A program made the translations under genes and the position numbers. 64,000 nucleotides of DNA. It comes from Anaeramoeba flamelloides. Taxonomy: Eukaryota > Metamonada > Anaeramoebidae. Below are positions 24,886 through 35,200 of this stretch, piece by piece (positions within the stretch are counted from its first letter, which is position 1; every line of letters begins with the position of its first letter). The DNA lies in assembly GCA_027625915.1 (NCBI GenBank), contig JANTQA010000029.1, forward strand, positions 6,696,001 to 6,760,000, read 5' to 3'. Under the pieces are notes generated by a model, which did no database searches, was not told the DNA's origin, and saw nothing but the letters and a program-made list of their open reading frames with translations.

Positions 24886-25390
24886 AGCCATGCAATTTGT
24901 TCCAAACCTACCATGGAAATTTATAATACATGGAAATTGGTTGTCTATTATAAAATTGTGTTTTTTGAAATAGAAAATCAAATTCCTTAATAAGATCAAA
25001 ATTTCAATTTCTCATACTTCATTCAAGTTATTTTTTTGTGTAAAATCAAAACCAAAATTCAAATCACAGAAATCACAGAAATCACAGAAACCATGGAAAT
25101 CACAGAAACTTGATTGTATTTTTCAATCTTTGTGTTTAAAATGTTTAAACCTGAGATTTTGAAAATTTTGGAAAATAAAGATCTACATTAATGTTATTTT
25201 TTTTATGAATTTGTTAGTCAATTTCCAAAACAAAAAATGGATAACTAATTTTTAATCTTGTTATATAAATTTTACAGTTTTAGGAGGAGCTTTAATAACC
25301 CATTTTCAGTTTGTTGTACAAAATAAAATTTCAGAATAGAAAATCAATTTGAGGTCTTATAAAATTTTCAAGGTATTTCTGGAACGGCTG
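24886..25390. mobile_element. J-family inverted-repeat element, degraded copy
   Basis: The left end carries TTCCAAACCTACCATGGAAA and the right end CTGGAACGGCTG followed by TA. This is the same end as in the two better copies at 29.3 and 30.1 kb. An AAATCACAG tandem repeat lies inside at about 25061-25110. Confidence 0.5.
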
Positions 25391-25798
25391 TATAAATTAT
25401 TACAAAGTATGGTTGTGATTTTGGCTTGTTTTTTTTTTTTTTGGTTCTTTTTGTTTTTCCTTGAATTAAATTTCCCTGTTATGACCAAGAGGAGAGTGTC
25501 TATTCGAATTGTTTGTGGAAAAACATAATTCATGCCAATCATACTTCACATTTTTAGTGTTTTTTTGATAAAATCTTCTTTGTTTGGATCATTTCTCTCA
25601 AAACCCAATTGGTTATCTCAAGAAAAATTTGGTTGAGGTTACCTTAGGATTGGTTTTGAAGAATTTTTCATGAAAGGATCTTTTGGGAATTAAAATTTGA
25701 AAAATGAGTCAGTTTTTTTTATTTATAAAAACAAAATATTATCTTAGTTGAGAAAAAATGATCTTTTGATTTTTCAGGAAATGTGAATTTGAGTGGAT

Positions 25799-26041
25799 TC
25801 AATATAATACCAAACCAATTGCCTTGTTATTATTCAAAAATCTCTTTGTTACAAAATAAGAAACGTTTAATCCTCCACAATTTCCATTTTCTCCTTTTTG
25901 ACCTTTTATGTTAATTTTTGAAACCTTCTCAACCCAAAATTCACAATACAAAACAAAATTGAAAATGACTCCTATCTGTGAATGTTCGAAAAAATTATAT
26001 AGAAAGAAAATTTTCTCAAAAATTCGATTTTTTCCAACCAT
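25799..26041 (-). CDS. Possible small hypothetical protein (80 residues)
   Basis: Starts with an ATG and ends in TGA. The codon pattern, with many G-initial codons in its second half (GQKGENGNCGGLNVSYFVT), is more gene-like than most open frames of this size here. No domain was recognised, there is no signal peptide, and no neighbour suggests a role. It ends in TGA, whereas every confident gene here ends in TAA, which counts against it. Random open frames of this length are expected in such AT-rich DNA. Confidence 0.2.
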   Translation of the reverse strand: MVGKNRIFEKIFFLYNFFEHSQIGVIFNFVLYCEFWVEKVSKINIKGQKGENGNCGGLNVSYFVTKRFLNNNKAIGLVLY

Positions 26042-27124
26042 TCTTTTTCATTTTGAGATATAAGAAAGACACATTTTTTCAAAATATCATTTTTTGCTTC
26101 TTAGATCTCGCTGAATAATAATTTGTGAGATTTATTAATCACCAAACCCTGATAAAAACATATAAAACTTAATATTTCAATTACAGACATAAACTTTAAT
26201 TTCAACAAGTTTCTTCTTTGGAAAGGTGATCTTTCTTGTTTGTATTCTAAAACAAAAGATTTTTTTTAATACACACCTTTTCAGTTGTATTTTTTTGGTT
26301 TATTCTTGGGTTGACTTCAAGTATTCATATAAACATATTTCTTGATCCAATACATAATTTAATAAAATAAAAATTTAATCAAAAAAATTGAAAACTGAAA
26401 GATTCAACCCTGAGTTACTTTGGGAATGAGCCTTTTCACAAATAAATATACTAACTAATCTTTTTATTTTGATTTCAAAGTTTAATACTTACTTCCTTCA
26501 CTAAAAAGTTTGGTAGACTTTTACGACTTTCTTAGTAACTTTAAAAATTCAGAATTTGGGATGTTACTCAATTGAACACACCTCCCTTGAATCAGACAAA
26601 AAATAATACAAGCAATTCATACAAGACATAAAGTTTAGAAATTAAAAAGTGTTTAACAAAAACATTAACAAAGAGCATTGTATTTTTAAAAATAGTTTAA
26701 AATGGGTAGTACTGATTAAAGGAATTCAAAAATTAGTTTTAAAGAGTAATTCAAGAAAAATAGTGCAAACAATTATTGTTCAAAAAAACTAAAAAATATT
26801 TATTATTTTTTCTTGTTGAATTTTATTTTTACATTCTCTTCTTAGAACCAACATAAACCCACAGTTTGTTTTTGTTTTCCATAAAATAACACACACCTTT
26901 GTTTCAACCTTTGAGGAAGCCAAATTTATAATCTTTCTTTTTTTTTTTTCCTTTTTTTCTTTTGACGTGTTAAAAAAACAAAAACCAATTGGCCAATAAA
27001 TAAATAAAAAAACTAAAAACAAAAAAACAATAACCTTTGAAAAATCTCATAAAAAAAAAAACAATACAAACGCTCTTCCGAAATTGAAATCAAAAACCTT
27101 TTTGTTATGTAAATAATTAAAAAG

Positions 27125-27741
27125 TGAGTATTTTCCAATATAATGGATCGACAATTGTAGCTATGGCAGGAAAAAATTGTGTAGCGATTGCAGGCGACAC
27201 AAGATTTGGTGTCAGGAATCAAACAGTAGCACTTGACTCGAATCGAATCTTCAAAATCAACAACCGTACGCTTTTTGGGATGACTGGGCTGAACACAGAC
27301 ATTTTAACCTTAAGGGAATCTTTCAAATTTCAGATGAATCTTTATAATTTAGAAGAAGAAAGAGAAATTTCGCCAAAAACCTTTGCTCATAACGTTGCGC
27401 AAACATTATATTCAAAAAGGTTTGGCCCATATTTTATCACACCAATCATTGCAGGTCTTGAAGGTGAGGATTACACCCCCTTTTTATGCGCAACAGACTT
27501 GATCGGGGCGATGGAGTTCCCAAAGAGCTTTGTCGTTGCAGGAACCGGAGAGGAGTCATTAATGGGTGTCTGCGAAACATTTTATAAAGAAAATATGGAG
27601 CCAAATGAGCTTTTTGAAGTAGTTTCCCAATGCTTGCTTGCAGCAGTAGATCGAGACGCTTTATCTGGCTGGGGTTCGGTTGTACATGTTTTAACGAAAG
27701 ATGGGATCACAACAAAAAGATTAAGGACCAGAAAAGATTAA
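27125..27741 (+). CDS. PSMB3: Proteasome subunit beta type-3 (20S core, non-catalytic)
   Basis: The protein is about 205 residues, the usual length of PSMB3/Pup3. Family stretches: SIFQYNGSTIVAMAGKNCVA at the start (family 'SI..YNGG...AM.GKNCVAIA'), LYSKRFGPYFITPIIAGL, CATDLIGA, and AAVDRDALSGWGSVVHVL near the end. Beta-3 lacks the catalytic N-terminal Thr and propeptide, and so does this one; it builds the inner beta ring of the 20S proteasome. Where the initiator should be, the DNA reads GTG. The preceding bases TTAAAAAG match the acceptor used at 4687, so the best reading is an intron that ends at 27124 and splits the ATG as A|TG. The 5' exon, supplying the A, was not located. Confidence 0.93.
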
Positions 27742-27925
27742 AAAAAAATCTCATGCTCTATTTTTTCTTTTTCTTCTAATTACCAAGAAATTATAAATAA
27801 ATTGGCACTTTCTTTTCACCTCATTGACACTTTTACAAACCAATTATCTGCAATATAAATGAAATTGTCCCAAAAACCTTTTTGATCTCATCATTTAGGA
27901 GAAGAATTTTTTCTAAAGAAACAAA

Positions 27926-29208
27926 ATGTTTTGTTATATGAATTTTTTATTACCTCAATTTTTATTTTGGGTAATTCAAAAAAAAAAAAAGTAAGTAAAT
28001 AGCACAGCCATTTTTAAAAGGTGAAAACTTTTTATTTCAGAAATTATCAGAATTAAAACTTTTTGAAAGTTTTACTGTTTAAAAACAGTGAGGACTTTTT
28101 TTTATAAAAAAGTGCTTTCCTTCATACTCCAACCTCTACCTCTTCATTTCAAAATTGAGACTTTACTTTATTAAATAGAAAACTTTCCAAAAGTCTTAAT
28201 TCGTAAAATATCTTCACTTTTTTAAAATAGAAAACATTGAAAAAGTTTGAAAAAAGGACTAACTTTTAAAAACTGATGTATTCAAAAAAAAAGATTCATT
28301 GTTCATCTAGTTGTGAGTACAGTTAGTTAAATAACCCGTTTTCACTTTTTTTTTTTTTTGTTTTTGAAAATTATACTGTTATGTTCCAATTAAGAAATGA
28401 AAATTTTTATTTCAATTTCCAAAATTTATATTAATTATTACTGGTTCAATCAAATTAACAGAGTAAAAATTTTGTCTTAGAGTTAAGTAAGGAATTTATA
28501 TTTATTGTAGAAAAGTATCATTTCTAAACGATTAGAAGAATATTTTAGGGGTTTGTAACTAATAATTCATATAAAAATATTTTGGAGAAAATGAACTAAA
28601 AATTTTCATTTTATCATTGGAAAATAACAGTAGTTTTGCAATAGTAAATAATTTTTTTTTTTTTTTTTTTTTAAAATATTTTCTTTTTTTCTTTACTGAT
28701 AAATTCAAATAGATGTTTGAAAATTTTTAGTTCAATTTTCAGTTTTAATTTTGTAAAATTTTTTATTTTGGTATTGATTTTAATCATCTAATTCATTAAA
28801 ATGTTAAGTAACATTGTAAATTAGTTGGCCATTCAAAAAATTATTTTTCAAGAATTGTTTTAGATGAGATACTTTATAAGTAGAGTTTACAAGATTTAAA
28901 CAAAAATGGAAATTTGCCTAAAAATTGTTTGTGATTTTTTATAATTTATCAGTAGCGGTTGTTATTGGTTTTTATTTTGTTTTTAATAAAAAATACAGTT
29001 CGGTATAACTATACTTTCAAATCAAACAATATTTAAAATAGATCATATTATCAAAGCGTTTTTCTACAACCTTCAAGACCAATATCCTCATAAAAGAGAT
29101 CTATTTCAACTAAATTTAAACAAATCAAAACCAAAATCCACACAGCCATATGTTCAATTTGATAAATACAAAAAAAAAAAAATAAAAAGGATAAAAATAT
29201 TTTCTTAA
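27926..29208 (+). CDS. Probable small two-exon protein (84 residues), unknown
   Basis: Exon 1 is 27926-27970 (ATG start, hydrophobic: MNFLLPQFLFW) with a GTAATT donor identical to those of OSTC and the giant surface gene. Exon 2 is 28999-29208 after an AATACAG acceptor, phase 0, ending in TAA. The N-terminal half could form one membrane segment (LLPQFLFWFGITILS). The rest is basic and gene-like in codon use (PHKRDLFQLNLNKSKPKS). The 1,028 bp intron contains an H repeat. No family recognised. It lies 185 bp after PSMB3 on the same strand. The model rests on codon composition and splice-site fit only. Confidence 0.45.
28000..28285. repeat. H-family dispersed repeat, copy 3 (inverted)
   Basis: Contains the complement of the H core (ACTCCAACCTCTACCTC) flanked by AAACTTT/AAAGTTT blocks, as in 4180-4490 and 14830-15135. 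Confidence 0.5.
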
Positions 29209-29328
29209 TAACTTTATTGGTGGTGTATCACTACTTGAGCAAAAATGAGATAAAAATTATTCAAAGTTTTTTTGAAAAAATAAATTTCATTTCATTTTCC
29301 TTTTATCATTTAGTCAATCGTCTTCTTA

Positions 29329-29848
29329 CAGCCATTCCAAACCTACAATGAAATTTTACAGACATTAAAAAACGACTTTTTGTCTCGGTTAAATACACAA
29401 ATAAAAAAAAATCTTCCATTATATGCTATCACATATATTTTATGGTTTGACAGTGATTTTTTAAAAAAATTTTAAATTTGAAAGAAGGAAATTATAATCT
29501 TGGTGGTTTACAAAATAAATTCAAAAATTCAAAACAAAGCTTCCAAAGATCGAAGATAGAATTTGAAGATTTCATTAAAATGATCTTCTGATTTTAAGGT
29601 ATTTTGATATTAAGAATCCACCAAAAACCTAAAAATTTTTCCAAATTATTGATCATTTAAAAAGGTAAAAAGTCAAAAATTCAAATTTATAATATTTTCT
29701 CTATTTAAAATTTTTGTTCTATTATAAAATTTCATGGTTTATAATAGGCTATCGCAAAACCATAAAAACCTGTCATAACAAGTCAAGTATGATAAAGAAA
29801 ATGAATTTTCTGTTTATGATAGATTTCAAGGTAGGGTTGGAACGGCTG
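29329..29848. mobile_element. J-family inverted-repeat element, left member of an inverted pair
   Basis: Both ends carry inverted copies of about 26 bp: CAGCCATTCCAAACCTAC at the left and GTAGGGTTGGAACGGCTG at the right. A TA dinucleotide precedes the left end. The whole 520 bp matches the next element (30144-30660) in reverse complement, with most difference near the middle. TA targets and CAG-initial ends suggest a Tc1/mariner-like (IS630 superfamily) non-autonomous element; that class assignment is inference. Confidence 0.7.
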
Positions 29849-30143
29849 TTTCATATCTTGTAATTGGCTGATTTTATTTATTTATTTTGTTTTTTTTGTG
29901 TTACATAGATTGGAGGAGATAAGAATCCTTAGTGAAGTAATATTTCATATTGAATGAAGAGTTAATTTGTGGATATTCTACCTTACAAAATTCGATAAGA
30001 ACATGCTCAATTATCAAATTCTTTAAAAATCAATTCATTTTCAACAATTTTCATAATGGGAGCAAATTAGGTATCGAACAAGATCAATTTTCAGCGATCA
30101 TATCAAGATCTTTCTATTTTTCTTTCAATTAGAGGAAATAATA
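29849..30143. other. Spacer between the two J elements, coding-like
   Basis: About 295 bp of unique sequence with lower A/T-run content than its surroundings. On the - strand it reads like protein-coding sequence (for example LIIEHVLIEFCKVEYPQIN) but is interrupted by a few TGA codons. A 60-codon open frame on the + strand is the overlapping alternative. No family recognised. Confidence 0.35.
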
Positions 30144-30660
30144 CAGCTGTTCCAACCCTATCATGAAATCTATGATTATCAGAAAATTCATTTTCTTTAT
30201 CACACTTGACTTGTTATGACAGGTTTTTATGGTTTTGCGATAGCCTATTATAAACCATGAAATTTTATAATAGAACAAAAATTTTAAATAGAGAAAATAT
30301 TATAAATTTGAATTTTTGACTTTTTAACTTTTTAAATGATCAATAATTTGGAAAAATTTTTAGGTTTTTGGTGGACGATTAATTTCTAACAACATTAAAA
30401 TCAAATTACCATTTTAAAGAAATAATCAAATTTGATCTTCGATCTTTTGGAAGCTTTGTTTTGAATTTTTGAATTTATTTTGTAAACCACCAAGATTATA
30501 ATTTCCTTCGTCCGAATAAGACATTTTTTAAAAAACTGATCACAAAATATAAAATGTATAAGAGAGTGTTTAACCAAAGAATTTTTTTTTTTGTGTATTT
30601 AACTGAGACAAAAAGTCTATTTCTATATCTATCAAATTTCATGGTAGGTTGGAACGGCTG
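30144..30660. mobile_element. J-family inverted-repeat element, right member of an inverted pair
   Basis: Flanked on both sides by TA. The ends are CAGCTGTTCCAACCCTATCA and GTAGGTTGGAACGGCTG. Reverse complement of 29329-29848 by eye over nearly the full length. No transposase frame inside. Confidence 0.7.
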
Positions 30661-31282
30661 TATTTTTGAAAACTTTGAAAAAAAATATCTTTTATGACTT
30701 GGGTAATAACAATACTGCTATTTGTTACAAAATAAATGAAACAAAATTTTCATTCAACTTTCCAAAAAAAAGGTTTCAAATCATAGTGATATTTCACATT
30801 TTTAATAATCTATAAATCATCTAAAATTATTAAATTGTCCTTCCAGAATTGAGGACTTTTGATGACTTATATTATACTTTAGAATGTGTTTTTTTGGAAA
30901 GCTGAATGAAAATTTTGATCTTGTTATTTTGTAATTAACAGAATTGTCAATAAATACTTGACGTTTAAAAATAAAGACTTGTTTGAAAATTTTTTATTTT
31001 AACATTAGATAAAAAAAAGAAAACAAAATCAAAAAAAGTTGGAAAACAATACCTAAAAACACTTTTTGAAAAAACAAAGTAAAAGTTTGAAAAAAAATAT
31101 TTAATGAAGATTATATATGTTATTGAAGAAACTGTAAATGATAATAAAATGATGATTCCAAGTAAAATTCCAAAACAATAATTTACAAATAAGGGAAATA
31201 TTGCTTAGTGTAGTCAAGTTACGAACTGAACCAAAATTTAAAATAATAGAATAAAATCACAAAGTTGATTCTATTTTTTATA

Positions 31283-31499
31283 CAGTTATGGAAAAGCTAA
31301 AGGCACTTTTCTTGAGGTTTTCTGTTTTATCTTTGAAGTGTTCTAGGTTTTTTTTACTTTAGAAATAAATTGAAAATTTTTAAAATTTTCGGTTTATTTT
31401 TAAAGTAAAAAAAACTTAACGAAAATCTATTGATTTTCCAAATCAAAACAATAAACTCAAAAAAACCTAAAGACGATTTTCCACAACTCTAAAAAAAAT
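31283..31499. repeat. About 215 bp palindromic (foldback) element
   Basis: The two halves are inverted copies: AGTTATGGAAAAGC near the left end against the complement of GATTTTCCACAACT near the right end, continuing through CTTTAGAAATAAATTGAAAA and its complement to a centre near 31380. It would form a long near-perfect hairpin. It could be a small foldback transposon or the template of a hairpin RNA. Confidence 0.55.
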
Positions 31500-32245
31500 A
31501 GAAACCACTTGGAGATTTTACTCTGAGAGTTTCAAGAATCTAAAAAAAGACTTTATAAAACTTAAAGGTTTTACTCAATTCTTGAAAGTAAAAAAAACAA
31601 AAAAAAATAAAAAACCCTTCAAGATAAAAAAAAAAAATAATTGACTTTATTTAAAAGTGTAAAATATAATTTCTATATTTTTCAAGTTTTTTATTCATAA
31701 ATATAGATTGTCAAGAAAAGTTATATCATAAATAGTCAAAGTATGATCAAACACTTTAATTAATTATGGGTAATTGAAATGAGTCTCATCATATTTTCTT
31801 TGTGAATATTGAATATATTTTAAAGTTTGAAAATTAAAAAAACGGTAAAAAAAAAAAATTCAAAACATAATTCAAAAAATTTCCTATTTTCCAAAAATAT
31901 AATTCCAACTTGGTTAATTTCGTGACTAACAATCATGTTTGTTTCAGATTGTTCACAATTTAAAAGATCTCATTTTTTCATGTTTTTTTCAATCTAATAG
32001 AGATCTTTGTTTCGTGAAAAAAAAAAAAAAAGTAAAAAGAACAAATTTCATTTATTGATAAAATTATAGAGAGAATAAATATATACACTGGTAAATGTCA
32101 AAATAACAAAAAAATAAAAAAACAAAAAAGTGTGCATAAATACAAGACAGAAAGAGAGGTGAAAAATAAATAAAAAAACAAAAATAAAAATAACAAAACA
32201 AAAAAGTAAAAAAAAACTAAAAACAAACAAAAAAAAAAGAAAACC

Positions 32246-35200
32246 TTAATCAGAACTGTTGTCGGCGTCACTGTCTTGAGTGTTTACGTCTTCAAATTTA
32301 CCGTCTTCTACGTCTGGCAGTTCGTCTTCGCCCGAATCTTCATCGTCGTCGTCGTCGTCGTCGTCCTTTTTGTCTGATGAAGAATTGAACTCCTTGTCGT
32401 CGATTGGTCCTGTCTGCTGTGCAAACACGTCCTCTTCCTTTTTCTTCCTTCTGTAGGCGATGAATCCGAAGAGCAAGAAGGATGCGCCAGTTACGGATGC
32501 CAAGGCTGCGATGAGTCCTGTCAAGAGCTGTGTGTCTGTCGTTTGCACCACGATCGTAAAGGTTTGCGACACCTCGTGGCTGTCAAGGTTACACGAGTCC
32601 CTGGCATACACGACGATCACGTATTCGTCCTCGTCGTCTGGTGTAGTTCCCGAAAATGTTCTTGTCGCGGGTTCAAATTCGAGCCATCCGGGCAGATCCT
32701 CTTCGCCCTCTTCGGTGGCCCTGTATGTCAGCCCCTCCGATGCCTCTGGGTTGCCAAAGCAGAACACATTGACTGTGAAGTCGAGGTCCTCTTCCGTGTC
32801 CTCGATGACGTCCTCGATTGTCAGGTTGATGAAGGGCACTTGGTTGCTGATGATCAGGGCAAAGGTGTCTGACGCGGTTGCTGTTTCGCACGCGTCCTGT
32901 GCTGTCACCTTGATATCGTATTGTCGGCCACATCCGTCGGGGACGGGTCCCGTGAACCGCAGGGCGGTGTCCTCGAATTCCATCCACAGTGGCAGGGGGT
33001 CGCCGTTCGCGAGCTCGGCTGTGTACTGGTATTGCTCCATGTCGTCCAACTCCGTGAAGGTGTAGGGGCTCAGCGTGAGATCCAATACTGTGTTGATCGC
33101 GACTGTCGCGTCGTCGTTTGGCTCGTTCAGCTCGGGCACTCCGCTGTTAATTTCGATCGTCAGCGGGGTGCTCACGGAATGGGAATCGCAGCTGTCATAG
33201 GCAAATATGCTCAGGACCTCTTCTTGCTCGCAGCCCTCGGGGGCCACACCGGAGAGCACGCCCAGCACCGTGTCGAACTCGAGCCAATCCGGCAGCGGAT
33301 CGCCATTTGCCAACTCGGCGCCATAGGTCAGGGCGTACGTCTCTTCGCTATCCACAAAGGTGTCATCGGGGATTTCGTACGTGAAAACTTCATTGACATG
33401 CAGGCTCAAGTCCGGTATCAGGTTGGCAACCGTGGGGGGCGTGTTGCTGATGTACAGGTCAAACGTTTGGTTCGCGATCTCATAATGGCACGTGTCGCCG
33501 GCGTAGACGAGGATGTCAAGGACCTGATCGCAGCCGCTGGGCGCAACACCGGCAAACTTGAACTTGTCGTCGTCATACGTGATCCAGTCCGGTAGCAGAT
33601 CTCGTCCCTCATTCGTTCGGGGGTCCGTCTCGATTTCCTCGTTCGAGTCCGGGTTGATAAAGGCATCCCTGCTGATCGTGAACTCGAATCGCTGCGAGGC
33701 CTCGACAAATTGATCGACGAGGGGCTCGGCGGGGTTGGCAATTGGGGGTTCGTTCGTCTTGTGGAAGGTAAAGCTGTCCGTCACGACGTTCGAGGCACAC
33801 GAGTCTGTCGCCGCGACAAGGACGTCCACGTCCATGGGGCATCGTATTGGAGTCATCCCGTAAAACCTTCGCGTTTCGGGATCAAATTGCATCCAGGGAG
33901 GCAGGGGCATGCCGCTCGCCTGGTAGGCCTCGTAGGTAATCGTCTCCGTTTCTTCAGAGTTGCTAAAGGTGTCCTCGTCAAACGTGAAATCAAAGGTCGT
34001 ATTCGACTGGTACGTCTTGTCCGCGATCGAGTTGACCACCTCGGGCATCTCATTCGTGATCGTCAGGGCGAACACTTGCGTGGCAATGTTTGATTCGCAG
34101 CTGTCCACAACCGAGACGGCGATATTCAGTGTTTCCCCACAGCCGCCTCTAAATCCCGTGAACCTTCGCGTTTCGGGATCAAAGTCCAGCCACTCTGGGA
34201 GATCTCCGCCGCCGCTGCCGCCCAGGGACGCCGAATAGCTCAATCCCTCAATGTCGCTTTCGGCGTTGGCAAACGCGTCCTCAGAGATCACAAAGTCAAT
34301 TTCTGTCAGAATGCCCCACTCCTCGTCGGGTATGGAAACATTGACTGCGGGCATCTCATTGACAATGTTGAGATCCCAGTCGATCGATAGGGCATTGCTG
34401 TCGCAGGTGTCAGAGGCCATGAGCGTGAGTGGGATCGTCTGCGAGCAGTTTGGTGGCGCTGTTCCCGAATATGTCTGCGCAACGGCGTCAAATATGAGCC
34501 ACTCTGGGTACTCAACGCCATCCCGAGTGAACGTCTCATAGGCCAGGGTCTCGGCGGCGTCGTCGTTCATAAAGGCATCCTCAAAGGAAAACACGAATGC
34601 CCTTGTCACTGTGACAAACTTATTGTCAAAGCCCTGATCCATGGCCACGGGCGAGTTCATTTTGGTAAAGATAAAGGTGTCGCTGACATCCTGGCAGGTA
34701 TCGCTTGCAATAATTTGAATCTCCAATGCCTCTTCGCAGCCCAGGGGCGCCTCTCCGGTAAATTCTCTCGTTTCATTGTTGAATTGGATCCACGCGGGCA
34801 GCTCGGGTCCATTCTCGGGATCTAGCCATACAGCTTCATACGTCAATTCTTCGTTGGCGTCGGCATTCAGGAACGTGTCTTCCGGAATGACAAAGTAGAT
34901 CGCCTCCCCGACGTGTGCGCTCTGATCTTGCAGTGGCTGTGCGGCATTCAGTGTTGGGGCAGAATTTCCAACCACAATGTTAAAGAAATTGGAGCTAACC
35001 TTAACACAGGTGTCCTCGGCAGTGACAACAACGTTGATCGTTTCCCCACAGCCTCCGGGAGCAGTGCCCACAAATCGCTGCTCCGCGGGAATAAAGTCGA
35101 TCCAATCCGGTAACGCGCTATTGTCCGTCAGCGTGGCAGCGTACGTGACCATTTCATCAACTTCCTCATTCACAAAGGTCGTGCTCGATAGCGCAAAGTC

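Larger units (their letters stand above)
22096..27124. other. Long stretch between the RGS-DUF547 and PSMB3 coding parts
   Basis: Contains a degraded C repeat (about 22380-22913), an A element (22953-23679), a J element (24886-25390) and, at about 24560-24770, coding-like patches on both strands that could not be assembled into a gene. The 5' exon of the next gene must lie somewhere here. The rest is AT-rich with nothing recognised. Confidence 0.4.
29209..32245. other. Convergent intergenic region with J elements and a hairpin
   Basis: Lies between the 3' ends of the small + strand gene and the giant - strand gene. Holds two J elements in opposite orientation (29329-29848, 30144-30660), their coding-like spacer, and a palindromic block at 31283-31499. 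The remainder is AT-rich with nothing recognised. Confidence 0.5.

Noticed and set aside
29849-30143. TGA read as Trp as a genetic-code variant
   Set aside because: More than 25 kb of solid coding sequence here has no in-frame TGA; decay by G-to-A change is simpler.
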